Below are positions 34,671 through 43,715 of a stretch of DNA of 64,000 nucleotides, piece by piece. The notes under the pieces were generated by a model that saw only the letters and a list, made by a program, of their open reading frames with translations, ran no database searches and had not been told where the DNA came from. The stretch spans positions 104,142-168,141 of the forward strand of contig NZ_FOGO01000018.1 of assembly GCF_900111245.1 (NCBI RefSeq), read 5' to 3'. This stretch comes from Streptomyces qinglanensis. Lineage in GTDB: Bacteria; Actinomycetota; Actinomycetes; Streptomycetales; Streptomycetaceae. How positions within the stretch are numbered: the stretch's first letter is position 1; each line of letters opens with the position of its first letter. The position numbers were made by a program, and so were the translations under genes.

Positions 34671-36758
34671 TCAGGGCTGGTCGAGGTGCACCACCACGCT
34701 CGTGTAGAAGCGGTGCACCGCGTTGTCGACGCTGCGGATGAAGCCGGATTCGGCGTTGCCCCGGCTGTTCCCCATGCTTTTGAACAACGACAGCCGGAAA
34801 CCGGTGACCCCGGTGTCGCCCTTCGGGAGCATGTCCGCCGGTTCCGGCCGCAGCCGCTCCAGCGTGCCCCGCGGGCCGCCTGCCCCGCCTTCCAGCAGCG
34901 TCTCGACGTGGAGGTCCGCCGGGGCCTCGGCCAGCCGGCGAAGCAGGCGCTTCGCCCTGCTGAGCGGGTAGCCCTGCTCGGGGGCCGGAATCTCGATGGA
35001 GGTGCGCAGCTTGCCCGTGCGCAGGTCCGCGTTGAGCGCCAGGATTCCGGGCGCCCCGTCGATCCGGAACTCCGCCTGGAGCCGCCCCTCGCGGCAGAGC
35101 CCGTCGGCCAGGCGGTTGCGGCGTGCGGCGGGGTCGGCACCGCGCTTGGCCCGGTGGACGGGCAGCACCTTCTGCCCGAGTTCGCCGCCGAGGCTGAGGC
35201 ACAGTTGGCGGACGAGCCGCTCCCAGCTCTCGACCACGTCCAGCGCGCGCGGATCGCCCTCGCACAGGGTTTCGTCGTTGATCCCGTTGCGTACGGGCAC
35301 CCAGGCCGCGCCCATGTTCTGGAAGCCGTGGCAGCCGGAGTTCTCGTGCTGCAGGTAGTGCAGCAGTTCCTGAAGCAGCCAGGCGTGTGCCCTGTCCCCG
35401 ACGCCCTCGTGCCGGATCAGCATCTGCGCCTGGTAGGTGACTTCGGCCCAGGACAGGTGCCGGAGGGCCACGCGGTGCTTGCGCCGCCCGTCGATCTTGA
35501 CGTCGACGAGCGGGCTGCCCTCCAGCGCGACATCGTTGGACACCGTGATCACTGCCTCGTAGCCGCGGCGCGCGGCGATGTCCATGTACGCCTGCACCTG
35601 GTCGGGTTTGAGGGCGCTTCCGTTGGTCTTGGTCTCGACGAGGGCGGTCCACAGCTTGCCGGCCCGCTCGACGCGGATCACCCCGTCCGGGCGGCGCGGT
35701 GTCTCGCCGTGCGGGAGGACGACCTCGGTGTAGGTCTCCATGCGCCCGGCGGGCGCCCCGAACGCGGCCGTGAGTCTCCTGCCGAACTCCGGCACCTGGG
35801 CCATCACCGACAGCAGCACCGAGGTGGCCCGCACCTCGCGGTCCCGGTCGCTCTTGAGCGTCGGGACCGGTACCAGCCGGGACGGCCGCCAGGACTCGTT
35901 CTCCGCCAGTGCCTTCCGGTCCGCCCGGGGCAGGGTGACCTTCTTCTTCGCGGTGCGGGGGCGGGTCGTAAGGACGGCAGGCGGGACGGTGCCGCCGGGC
36001 GCGCGCGGCGGCGGTACCCGGCTGGGCGCCGTCCGCGGATCCGGACCGCCGGCCTGCGCAGCTCCGTCCCCGGTCTCCTTCCCGGTCTCCTTCCCGGTCC
36101 CGGTCCCGGTCCTGGTCCCGCTTGCGTTCGCGCTGCTGTGCGCGTCCGCGGCGGCCTGCCCGGCCGGGGCGTTCCGGGCGGTGTCCCGCTCGTCGTCGGG
36201 CGTCCCCTCGCCGTCCTCGGCGTCGTCCTCGATGTCGACGCCGAAGTCCGTGGCCAGTCCGGCCAGTCCGCTGTCGTACCCCTGGCCGACAGCCCGGAAC
36301 TTCCACTCTCCGCCGCGCCGGTACAGCTCGCCGAAGATGATCGCGCTGACCGTGTCGGCGTCCTCGACGGCGAAGCGGAGGAGGCGCTCGCCGGTCCCGT
36401 CGGCCAGCGTGACCTCGACGTCCGCCAACTCCCCGAAGTTCCGGCCGCCGTAGCGGCTCGCGGCGACGACGATGCGGGCGACTCCGGGCGGGACGGCGGT
36501 CAGGTCGAAGCTGATGCGATCCTCGTCCCCGTTCTCCGTCGGTGTCTTGCCCAGAAGCTGCACACTGCCGTCGGCCGCCGCGGGGTTGTTGTAGAAGTAG
36601 AAGTCGCCGTCTCCGCGCACCTTGCCGTTCGCGGCCAGCAGCAGGACGGACACGTCCGCGTCGCCGTCCCCGGCCGGGCTGACCCAGCTCAGGCCGACGA
36701 GCACCGAGCCGACATGGGAGCTCAGAGAGCTGAGCCCTACGTTCGTCCCCTTGGCCAT
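34671..36758 (-). CDS. TerD-domain protein fused to a PD-(D/E)XK nuclease-like domain
   Basis: The 695-residue protein has a complete TerD domain at 1-175 (MAKGTNVGLSSLSSHVGSVL, FYFYNNPAAADGSVQLLG, and IIFGELYRRGGEWKFRAVGQ, with acidic loops for calcium). A disordered linker (176-270) follows. From about 290 there is a second region with a nuclease-like core: Asp358 in RRPDGVI and Glu375-Thr-Lys377 in LVETKTNG, followed by QVQAYMDIAARRGYEAVITVSND. The last 250 residues are not recognised. TerD proteins belong to the stress/tellurite system linked to phage and DNA-damage defence. The fusion suggests a nucleic-acid effector. A hairpin terminator follows immediately. Confidence 0.8.
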   Translation of the reverse strand: MAKGTNVGLSSLSSHVGSVLVGLSWVSPAGDGDADVSVLLLAANGKVRGDGDFYFYNNPAAADGSVQLLGKTPTENGDEDRISFDLTAVPPGVARIVVAASRYGGRNFGELADVEVTLADGTGERLLRFAVEDADTVSAIIFGELYRRGGEWKFRAVGQGYDSGLAGLATDFGVDIEDDAEDGEGTPDDERDTARNAPAGQAAADAHSSANASGTRTGTGTGKETGKETGDGAAQAGGPDPRTAPSRVPPPRAPGGTVPPAVLTTRPRTAKKKVTLPRADRKALAENESWRPSRLVPVPTLKSDRDREVRATSVLLSVMAQVPEFGRRLTAAFGAPAGRMETYTEVVLPHGETPRRPDGVIRVERAGKLWTALVETKTNGSALKPDQVQAYMDIAARRGYEAVITVSNDVALEGSPLVDVKIDGRRKHRVALRHLSWAEVTYQAQMLIRHEGVGDRAHAWLLQELLHYLQHENSGCHGFQNMGAAWVPVRNGINDETLCEGDPRALDVVESWERLVRQLCLSLGGELGQKVLPVHRAKRGADPAARRNRLADGLCREGRLQAEFRIDGAPGILALNADLRTGKLRTSIEIPAPEQGYPLSRAKRLLRRLAEAPADLHVETLLEGGAGGPRGTLERLRPEPADMLPKGDTGVTGFRLSLFKSMGNSRGNAESGFIRSVDNAVHRFYTSVVVHLDQP

Positions 36759-36958
36759 CTCGCGCACAAAAGCCCCCCATCTCCCGTGCGGGGCACACAG
36801 CTCTCCCGCACGGACCACCTGTCGCCCACTCGATGTGACGTACGACACACCAGGAAAATCGTAGTACTCACGTCCGGTGCCTGCGAGGTTCGTGGGAAAT
36901 CGGCAGCGGCCATTCGTCGCCGGTCCGGTCCGGGCCCCGGTCCGGGCCCCGGTCTCAG

Positions 36959-36990
36959 TCCTGGTGCTGGTGCTGGTGCTGGTGCTGGTG
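36959..36990. repeat. 6-bp tandem repeat (CTGGTG)
   Basis: Five uninterrupted CTGGTG copies lie upstream of the TerD-nuclease gene and just beyond the mltG stop, next to a GGTCCGGGCCCC repeat at about 36926-36952. Confidence 0.7.
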
Positions 36991-37006
36991 CCGAGTGGCG
37001 TCCGGC

Positions 37007-37798
37007 TCAGGCGCCGCCGGCCTGTTCGGTGTTGAACTCCTCCACCCACTTCTCGTGCTGCGCGTAGTCGTCCGTGAAGCGGGTGTCGCCCGGTTTCACG
37101 GTGACGAAGTAGAGCCAGTCGCCGGAGGTGGGGTGCTGGGCGGCTTCGAGGGCTTCGGGGCCGGGGTTGTTGATGGGGGAGGGAGGCAGGCCCTTGTGGC
37201 GGTAGGTGTTGTAGGGGGAGTCGAGACGGGTGTCGGCGTGACTGGTGTTGAGGGTGGAGCGGCCGAGGGCGTAGTTGATGGTCGAGTCCATCTGCAGCGG
37301 CATGTCGCGCTTGAGGCGGTTGTCTATGACACGGGCGACCTTTGCCATGTCCTCCGGGCTGTCGGCCTCCGCCTGGACCAGGCTGGCGATGACGAGGGTG
37401 TCGTAGTCGCCCACGCCCGCCGCCGCGTGCCGTTCCTTCGCCGTCTCGGCCATGAAGGTGAGCAGCGCGGTCGGTGTCGTCTTGGCGCGCACCGGATAGG
37501 TGGCGGGGTAGAGGTACCCCTCGGGGTTGTGCTTCGCCGCGGCGGGGAGGGGGAGCTCGCCCGCGCGGGCGGCGCGCTGGGCGGCCTTCCGCGTGGTGCC
37601 CTCGGGCACGGACAGCGCCTTGTCTGCCGCCGCGTACACCTGGGTGGCGCGCCACCCCTCGGGAACGACGAACGGTTTCGACGCCCGATCCCGTTGGTAC
37701 TGCCGGATCAGCACCACGGCGGCCGCGGTCACGGCCAGGGCGCACAGCAGGGCCACCGCGATGAGCCATCGCTTCCGGTTCCCGGTCCTGGTGGTCAT
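37007..37798 (-). CDS. mltG: Endolytic murein transglycosylase, MltG (YceG) family
   Basis: MltG cleaves nascent glycan strands at the membrane. The 263-residue protein has one N-terminal membrane helix (RWLIAVALLCALAVTAAAVVL), a short linker and the YceG domain. The catalytic Glu is in SLVQAEADSPEDMAKVARVI, and the family signature SPYNTYRHKGLPPSPINNPG, ALEAAQHP and LYFVTVKPGDTRFTDDYAQH follow. It is shorter than the main MltG of Streptomyces (no LysM-like N-terminal domain), and lies away from the alanyl-tRNA synthetase/aroE neighbourhood, so it is a second, accessory copy. Confidence 0.88.
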   Translation of the reverse strand: MTTRTGNRKRWLIAVALLCALAVTAAAVVLIRQYQRDRASKPFVVPEGWRATQVYAAADKALSVPEGTTRKAAQRAARAGELPLPAAAKHNPEGYLYPATYPVRAKTTPTALLTFMAETAKERHAAAGVGDYDTLVIASLVQAEADSPEDMAKVARVIDNRLKRDMPLQMDSTINYALGRSTLNTSHADTRLDSPYNTYRHKGLPPSPINNPGPEALEAAQHPTSGDWLYFVTVKPGDTRFTDDYAQHEKWVEEFNTEQAGGA

Positions 37799-38011
37799 GG
37801 GAAGAACGCTAGGCCAGTGCGCCGGACGGCGGGGCCCGGATGCCGGTTAATGGGACCAGGGCCACTTTCCGTGCGGGTCCCGTGCAGCCGGTCCAGGGGT
37901 GCGGGTGCGTCGCCGACCCGCTGCCGCCGACCCGCCGTCGCCGATCTGCGGTCGCCGACCCGCCGCGGCTGACCCCCGTCGGCGCCGTCGTTGTCAGTGG
38001 TCGGCCGCACC

Positions 38012-38683
38012 ATGAGAGGTATGGCGACATCGGCAGTACGGGCGGCGCGGCGCCCGCAGATCTCCCTGCCCGAGCTACGGCCCTTCGAGGGGCAGGAGCT
38101 GGAGCCGGACGGGGACTACGACGGGGTGCGGTTCGAGGAACTGGATCTGAGCGGGACCGAGGGCGGCGGTGCGACGTTCCTGGACGTGGGGATGTACCGG
38201 TGCGTGCTGGACGAGGCCCGGCTGGGGCGGCTCCGGGTGATCGACTCGGTGCTGGAAGCGGTCCGGGGCGTGGGTACGGAGCTGGCGGGTGCCGAGTTCC
38301 GTGACGTGGAGCTGCGGGATGCGCGGCTGGGTGGTGTCCGGCTGCACGGGGCGCGGTGGAACCGGGTGCTGGTGTCCGGGGGGAAGATCGATTTCCTGAA
38401 TCTCCGGCAGGCGTCGCTCACCGACGTGACGTTCGAGGGCTGCGTGCTGGACGAGCCGGACTTCGCGGGCGCGGCGCTGGAGCGGGTGGCCTTCCGCGAC
38501 TGCGCGGTGCGCCGGGCCGAGCTGCGCGAGGTGCGGCTCAAGGACGTGGACCTGCGGGGAGCGACCGAGCTGGACATCGCCTCGGGCGTGGACCGGCTGG
38601 CCGGCGCCACCATCAACCCGGGGCAGTTGATGGAGCTGGCCCCCGCGTTCGCGGCGCAGATCGGAGTGCGGGTGGAGCCCTGA
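38012..38683 (+). CDS. Pentapeptide-repeat protein
   Basis: The 223-residue product consists mainly of A(D/E)LxX-type repeats: FEELDLSGTEGGGATFLDVG, LAGAEFRDVELRDARLGGVR and FAGAALERVAFRDCAVRRAE. These form a right-handed quadrilateral beta-helix. Some such proteins mimic DNA and protect gyrase, but most have no assigned role. The start is uncertain (ATG 38012 or 38021). It is divergent from mltG. Confidence 0.8.
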   Translation: MRGMATSAVRAARRPQISLPELRPFEGQELEPDGDYDGVRFEELDLSGTEGGGATFLDVGMYRCVLDEARLGRLRVIDSVLEAVRGVGTELAGAEFRDVELRDARLGGVRLHGARWNRVLVSGGKIDFLNLRQASLTDVTFEGCVLDEPDFAGAALERVAFRDCAVRRAELREVRLKDVDLRGATELDIASGVDRLAGATINPGQLMELAPAFAAQIGVRVEP

Positions 38684-38719
38684 GGCCGCGGCGGCGGAGC
38701 CCGGCGCCCGGGCACGGAG

Positions 38720-39220
38720 TCAGGGCACCCGGGGGAAGCGGGAGGTCAGGACGTGGACGGCCGGATTGGCGGCCAGGTCCTCGTGCAGGTCCGAGAGGTC
38801 CGCGACGAGGTCGTGCAGGAAGTCGCGGGCCTCCCGGCGCAGGGCGCCGTGGGAGAAGGAGAGCGGTTCCTCCCCGTCCGGGGTCCAGTCGGCGGTGATC
38901 TCCACCCAGCCGAACCGGCGGGTGAAGCGCAGCAGTTCCGCGGACTCGGTGAAGTCCAGGGCGGCGTGGTGCGGACCCGGGGAGCGGCTCCCCAGCGGGT
39001 CGCGGTCCAGCTCTTCGACGATGTCGCAGAGCGCCCAGGCGAAGTCGAGCACCGGCACCCATCCCCAGGCTGTGGACAGTTCGCGGTCGGTGTCGGTGTC
39101 GGCGAGGTAGATGTCGCCGCAGAACAGATCATGCCGCAGGGTCCGCACGTCGGCGGTGCGGTAGTCCGTCTGGGGCGGGTCGGGGAAGCGGCGGGAGAGG
39201 GCGTAGCCGATGTCGAGCAC
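38720..39220 (-). CDS. Conserved hypothetical protein
   Basis: The 166-residue acidic protein (GTG start) reads MLDIGYALSRRFPDPPQTDY and contains FCGDIYLADTDTDRELSTAWGW-type and VPVLDFAWALCDIVEELDRD segments. The end is helical, REARDFLHDLVADLSDLHED. There is no signal peptide or known motif. Similar proteins occur as single genes in Streptomyces; function unknown. The 39221-39524 gap behind its start has no recognised feature. Confidence 0.65.
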   Translation of the reverse strand: MLDIGYALSRRFPDPPQTDYRTADVRTLRHDLFCGDIYLADTDTDRELSTAWGWVPVLDFAWALCDIVEELDRDPLGSRSPGPHHAALDFTESAELLRFTRRFGWVEITADWTPDGEEPLSFSHGALRREARDFLHDLVADLSDLHEDLAANPAVHVLTSRFPRVP

Positions 39221-39524
39221 GGCGCGATGGTGTCACGCCCGCCGGGCTCCCGGCGCCGCGCGGTTCCGTTCGGCGCCACTCGGTTCCGGTCGGGCGGTAC
39301 CGGTCGGCTGCTGTGCGGCTGCTGTGCGGCCGCTTTGCGGCCGGGGCGCGGGCGGGCGGTGACGCTCCCGTGCTCGGGGAGCGCCACCGCCGAAGCCCGG
39401 CCGGTGTCTGCCAGGCGGGCCCGAGGTCCGCGGGGCCCGTGTCCGGCGGACCGTGTCCGGCGCGTCGGAGGTCCGACGTGCCGGAGGTCCGACGCGCCGG
39501 ACGGCGGTCGGCGGTTCGCCGGTC

Positions 39525-40100
39525 TCAGACGTTGACGCCGAAGTCCTGGGCGATGCCGACGAGGCCGGAGGCGTAGCCCTGGCCGACCGCGCGGAACTTC
39601 CACTCCGCGCCGTTGCGGTACAGCTCGCCGAAGACCATGGCGGTCTCGGTGGCGGCGTCCTCGCTCAGGTCGTAGCGGGCGATCTCGGTGCCGCCGGTCT
39701 GGTTGACGATCCGGATGAAGGCGTTCCGCACCTGGCCGAAGTTCTGGCTGCGGCTCTCCGCGTCGTAGATCGAGACCGGGAAGACGATCTTGTCGATCTC
39801 GGCGGGCAGCGCGGCCAGGTTGACGTTGATCTGCTCGTCGTCGCCCTCGCCCTCACCGGTGACGTTGTCACCGGTGTGCACGATCGACTGGTCCGGCGTC
39901 GCCTTGTTGTTGAAGAAGATGAAGTGCTGGTCGGAGTAGACCTTGCCCTCGGCGGTCACCGCGATGGCGCTCGCGTCGAGGTCGAAGTCCGTACCGGTGG
40001 TGGTGCGCACGTCCCAGCCGAGGCCGACCGTGACGGCGCTCAGGCCCGGTGCCTCCTTGGTGAGCGAGACGTTGCCGCCCTTGGACAGGCTTACAGCCAT
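39525..40100 (-). CDS. terD: TerD-family stress protein
   Basis: A canonical 191-residue TerD: MAVSLSKGGNVSLTKEAPGL, GLGWDVRTTTGTDFDLDASA, FIFFNNKATPDQSIVHTGDN and MVFGELYRNGAEWKFRAVGQ. Aspartates in the GTDFDLDAS and DDEQINV loops bind calcium in characterised members. AGAAGGGCA precedes ATG 40100. It stands alone here; the ter operon partners (terZABCF) are not in the window. It shares its fold with the N-terminus of the fusion protein at 34671. Confidence 0.95.
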   Translation of the reverse strand: MAVSLSKGGNVSLTKEAPGLSAVTVGLGWDVRTTTGTDFDLDASAIAVTAEGKVYSDQHFIFFNNKATPDQSIVHTGDNVTGEGEGDDEQINVNLAALPAEIDKIVFPVSIYDAESRSQNFGQVRNAFIRIVNQTGGTEIARYDLSEDAATETAMVFGELYRNGAEWKFRAVGQGYASGLVGIAQDFGVNV

Positions 40101-40393
40101 GGGGTGCCCTTCTGTCGTGTCTGGCTCTGGTGGTGACTCCGAGGGAATCACCGGCGCCGGAACGGAACCTCACCGGGGTCCGCGGCCGCACGCCTCACAC
40201 TCTGCACAACGCAGCCGGAGGACGGGCGGGTTCCAGCTTTCCCGGCCCACTTTGCGTTCTTTACCTTCGCGGTGGCGCCCTGCCGGTCCTTCGCGGTGGC
40301 GCCCGCGGGCACCGAGCGGTGCCCGGACCGGTCGCGGCGCGGGTGTCCGGAAAACCGGAAAAGCGGATGACGACCGCGCCCGGAGGCCGGACC

Positions 40394-40834
40394 ATGGAGA
40401 GCATGTCCGGTCCCCATGTCATCCGCGGCGACGTCGCCCTGCCCGAGGCCGAGCTGACGTGGCGCTTCACCCGCTCGTCGGGGCCGGGCGGCCAGCATGT
40501 GAACACCAGCGACAGCCAGGCGGAGCTGCGCTTCGACCTGGCCGCCACCCAGGCGCTGCCCGAGGTGTGGAAGCGCCGTGCGCTGGAGCGGCTCGCGAAC
40601 CGGCTGGTGGACGGTGCGGTGCTGGTCGTGCGGGCGAGCGAGCACCGTTCGCAGTGGCGCAACCGGGAGACGGCGGCCGTGCGGATGACGGCGCTGCTCG
40701 CGGAGGCCACGGCGCCCCCGCCCCCGCCGCGGCGGAAGAAGAAGACGCCCCGCGGGATCAATGAGCGCAGGTTGCGCCAGAAGAAGCAGCGCAGCGATCT
40801 GAAGCGGGGCCGGGCGGGCCGCGGCTGGGACTGA
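40394..40834 (+). CDS. arfB: Alternative ribosome-rescue factor ArfB (peptidyl-tRNA hydrolase)
   Basis: ArfB/YaeJ releases nascent chains from ribosomes stalled without a stop codon. The 146-residue protein has the GGQ loop in RSSGPGGQHVNTSDSQAELR and the basic C-terminal tail (PPRRKKKTPRGINERRLRQK) that occupies the empty mRNA channel. It lacks the codon-recognition domain of RF1/RF2. GGAGG lies 7 nt before ATG 40394. It converges with the flavin reductase gene. Confidence 0.92.
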   Translation: MESMSGPHVIRGDVALPEAELTWRFTRSSGPGGQHVNTSDSQAELRFDLAATQALPEVWKRRALERLANRLVDGAVLVVRASEHRSQWRNRETAAVRMTALLAEATAPPPPPRRKKKTPRGINERRLRQKKQRSDLKRGRAGRGWD

Positions 40835-40863
40835 CGGCGGCCTCGGGGCCGCGGGCCCGCGGG

Positions 40864-41433
40864 TCAGCGCAGGGACCGGTACCGCCCGCTGTGGTACAGC
40901 AGCGGCCCGCTCTCCCCGTGGGTGAGCCGCGTGGCCAGGACGCGCCCGATGACCAGGGTGTGGTCGCCCGCGGTGACCCGCTGCTCGGTGCGGCACTCGA
41001 CGGCCGCCAGCGCGCCGTCGACCAGGGGGGCGCCGCTGACGGAGCCGCGGGTGTGGGGGAGCTCCTGGAAGAGGAGCCGGTCGCTGAGCCGCGCCTTCAT
41101 TGCGAAGCGACCGGCGGTCTGGTGCTGGGCCTCCGTGAGCAGGGAGACGGCCCAGTGGTTCTGGCGGGAGAGCAGCTCGTCCATCCGGGAGTCCTCGCGC
41201 ACGCTGACCAGCACCAGGGGCGGGTCGAGCGAGACGGACAGGAACGCGGTGGCGGTCATGCCGACGTCCTCACCGCGCACGCCCTCCTCGGGGTCGTGTG
41301 CGGTGACGAGCACCACCCCGGCCGCGAGCCGGGCCATCGCCGCGCGGAATTCCTCGTCGCTCACCCCATCAGCATGGGGCATGGCGGGGCCCGGGGGTAC
41401 GGGGGTCGTTTGCTGCTGCACTGCGTGGGACAC
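40864..41433 (-). CDS. Flavin reductase-like FMN-binding protein
   Basis: The 189-residue protein has the flavin-reductase domain: FRAAMARLAAGVVLVTAHDP, GMTATAFLSVSLDPPLVLVS, and HWAVSLLTEAQHQTAGRFA, ending with GDHTLVIGRVLA and PLLYHSGRYRSL. These enzymes supply reduced flavin to two-component monooxygenases or act alone. No monooxygenase partner is adjacent. GTG 41433 is used; ATG 41382 would also preserve the domain. Confidence 0.88.
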   Translation of the reverse strand: MSHAVQQQTTPVPPGPAMPHADGVSDEEFRAAMARLAAGVVLVTAHDPEEGVRGEDVGMTATAFLSVSLDPPLVLVSVREDSRMDELLSRQNHWAVSLLTEAQHQTAGRFAMKARLSDRLLFQELPHTRGSVSGAPLVDGALAAVECRTEQRVTAGDHTLVIGRVLATRLTHGESGPLLYHSGRYRSLR

Positions 41434-41606
41434 GTCGGCTACGCTAACGGGCGCTCTCCCGACCCCGCATCGGACTCGGGGACCAGGTGGGTACTAGGAC
41501 CGGCCGGGGCCGTCCGGAGTATGCGGGGAATTTGCACGAGATGTACGCGGCGTATACCGCTGTCCCGCGGGGGTACACGTTGCGCAATCAACTAATCGCG
41601 GACTGT

Positions 41607-41622
41607 TGTGACTTGAGTCACA
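41607..41622. promoter_or_regulatory. Crp-type palindrome TGTGA-N6-TCACA
   Basis: An exact match to the cAMP receptor protein consensus half-sites with 6-bp spacing. It lies 157 bp upstream of the cdgB start, in the divergent region with the flavin reductase gene. The rest of 41434-41606 holds no gene. Confidence 0.5.
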
Positions 41623-41636
41623 GAGGGCATTAATTG

Positions 41637-41651
41637 TTGACCCTGTGTACC
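41637..41651 (+). promoter_or_regulatory. Probable BldD box upstream of cdgB
   Basis: TTGACCCTGTGTACC fits the pseudo-palindromic BldD pattern TNACNC(A/T)GNGTNA at eight of nine fixed positions. BldD control of cdgB is established in S. coelicolor. It lies about 128 bp before the start codon. Confidence 0.5.
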
Positions 41652-41778
41652 GAGTGAACAGCTCGCTGTGATTCAGTGGCGGTGGCAGCCGAAAGACAGC
41701 CGAAGCACTGAGTCAGTGAGACCCGGAAGCGACGCCACGAGCACCTGGAGTGGACGAGCAAGGCTCAGGGGGAGGGCT

Positions 41779-43587
41779 ATGGAAACCGAGTCGGAGCCCT
41801 ACGTCCGCCTCGCCAGCCTGCGGCAGCTCCACCACGTCGTGGCGCAGCTCAACACCGCCCGCAGCCTCGCCGACACCCTGCAGACAGTCGCCGACGGCGT
41901 GGTCGAGGGCCTCGGCTTCGAGATAGCCGCCGTCCACCTGGTGCGCGCCGAGGGCGAACTGGTCGTGGCCGCCGTCGCCGGGAGCGCAGCGGCCGAGGCG
42001 ATGATGGCGGGCCGCTCGGGGTCGCGCACCGCCTGGGAGCGTCGGCTGTCGATGGGCCAGCAGTGGGGCGTGCTCCACTTCGTCCCGTACACCGAGGGCT
42101 GGGTCCTGGACGACGACGAGGTGCCGGAGTGGCACGCGCCGTCGCCGGTGCGGGACACCCCGGACGCCTGGCACCCCATGGACCGCCTCTTCGCACCGTT
42201 GTACGCCTCTGACGGCGAGCTGCTCGGGGTGCTGTCCGTCGACCGTCCGCGCAACGGCCGCCGCCCCGGCGCGTGGGGCTGCGAGGCGCTGCAGATGTAC
42301 GCCTCCCAGGCCGCCATCGCCATCAGCAACGCCCGGCTGCGGTCGAACATGCAGCGCGCGCTGGTGCGGCTGGAGCGCGAGCAGCAGGCGCTGCGGGCCA
42401 GCGAGGAGAGCTTCCGGCAGGCGTTCGAGTACGCGCCCAGCGGGATGGCCGTCGCCGAGATGGGCGGGGACCAGCACGGGCGGCTGCTGCGGATCAACGA
42501 CGCGCTGTGCCGGCTGCTGGGCCGCCCGGCGGCCGCGATGCGCCGCTACTCCTTCTCCGACCTGGTCCATCCCGAGGACATCCGCACCCTGCTGCGCACC
42601 TCGGCCGAGGGCGGCCGGGCCGAGCTGCGGCTGGCGCGCCGGGACGGCAGCTACGTCTGGGTCTCGCTGCGCAACTCCGTGGTCGCCGACACCGCCGACG
42701 GGCCGCGCTACCTGCTCACCCACGTCGAGGACATCGAGGAGCGCAAGCGGCACGAGCTCCAGCTCGCGCACCGCGCCAGCCACGACCAGTTGACCGGGCT
42801 GCCGAACAGCGCCGAGCTGCGGGCCCGGCTGGGCAGCAGGCTGTGCGCGAGGCCGGACCGGCCGGCGGTCCAGTCCAGCGTCCTGCCCGGTGCGGGCCCC
42901 TCCGGTTACGTGGAGGGCGGGCCCGGCCAGCCGTACGGGCAGGGGGGTGGTTTCTGGGACCTGGACGGTCTGGGAGCGATACCCGGCGCCGGGACGGAAC
43001 CCGGCACCGGCCGGCCCGCCGCGGGCACCCGGCAGGCCCCCGCTCCGTACGCGACCGCCGTGGCGCCCGGCGGTCCGCCCGGCTCCCCGGGCGCCGGCGG
43101 TTTCGGCGGTTTCGGCGGGTCCGGCGCGGACGGGGGAGCGGATCCGTACCATGTGCACGCGGTGCCGCCGAAGGGCGACGGGCCCGGTGAGAAGGGGCTC
43201 GCCGTCCTCTTCTGCGATCTGGACGGTTTCAAGTCCATCAACGACCGCTACGGACACCACTGCGGGGACGGCGTGCTCATCGCGGTGGCCCGCCGCCTGG
43301 AGGCGGGGGTCCGGGACGAGGACACGGTCGCCAGGCTGGGCGGCGACGAGTTCGTGGTGCTGGCCGACGGGCTGGGCCCGGCCGAGGCCCAGGATCTCGC
43401 GGTGCGGCTGCGGAACGCGATCATCCCGCCGATTCAGATTGACGGCCGGACGGTGCGGGTAGGCGCCAGCTTCGGCATCGGCTGGGCAGGCTGCGGAATG
43501 ACGGCCGAAGAAGTCCTGCAATCCGCTGACCAGCGCATGTACGTGGAGAAGCGGTCCCGGTCCAAGGGACAGCGCCGGGCGGGCTAG
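41779..43587 (+). CDS. cdgB: GAF-PAS-GGDEF diguanylate cyclase CdgB
   Basis: CdgB makes cyclic di-GMP, which locks BldD on DNA and delays sporulation in Streptomyces. The 602-residue protein has a GAF domain (about 15-185), a coiled linker, and a PAS/PAC (205-350: FRQAFEYAPSGMAVAEMG and VEDIEERKRHE). The GGDEF domain is interrupted after HDQLTGLPN by a Gly/Pro-rich insert of about 110 residues (390-490). It resumes at VLFCDLDGFKSINDRYGHHC and carries the active-site LGGDEF. GGGGGAGGG lies just before ATG 41779. No EAL domain is present. Confidence 0.92.
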   Translation: METESEPYVRLASLRQLHHVVAQLNTARSLADTLQTVADGVVEGLGFEIAAVHLVRAEGELVVAAVAGSAAAEAMMAGRSGSRTAWERRLSMGQQWGVLHFVPYTEGWVLDDDEVPEWHAPSPVRDTPDAWHPMDRLFAPLYASDGELLGVLSVDRPRNGRRPGAWGCEALQMYASQAAIAISNARLRSNMQRALVRLEREQQALRASEESFRQAFEYAPSGMAVAEMGGDQHGRLLRINDALCRLLGRPAAAMRRYSFSDLVHPEDIRTLLRTSAEGGRAELRLARRDGSYVWVSLRNSVVADTADGPRYLLTHVEDIEERKRHELQLAHRASHDQLTGLPNSAELRARLGSRLCARPDRPAVQSSVLPGAGPSGYVEGGPGQPYGQGGGFWDLDGLGAIPGAGTEPGTGRPAAGTRQAPAPYATAVAPGGPPGSPGAGGFGGFGGSGADGGADPYHVHAVPPKGDGPGEKGLAVLFCDLDGFKSINDRYGHHCGDGVLIAVARRLEAGVRDEDTVARLGGDEFVVLADGLGPAEAQDLAVRLRNAIIPPIQIDGRTVRVGASFGIGWAGCGMTAEEVLQSADQRMYVEKRSRSKGQRRAG

Positions 43588-43715
43588 CGCAGCCCGGGCC
43601 AATCGGTCGGCAGTCGGCCGGAAGGCCGGTCGGTAGCCGGTCGGCAACAGGGCCAAGAGGTTCACCCAGGAGAGGTAGGCTCGCCCGGATACCTGACGCA
43701 GTAGGGAGTGAGGGG

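Noticed and set aside
41607..41622. Calling the TGTGAC/GTCACA palindrome itself a BldD box
   Set aside because: The spacer is 4 bp instead of 5 and the central C(A/T)G is absent; it fits Crp better. The adjacent 41637 site fits BldD.
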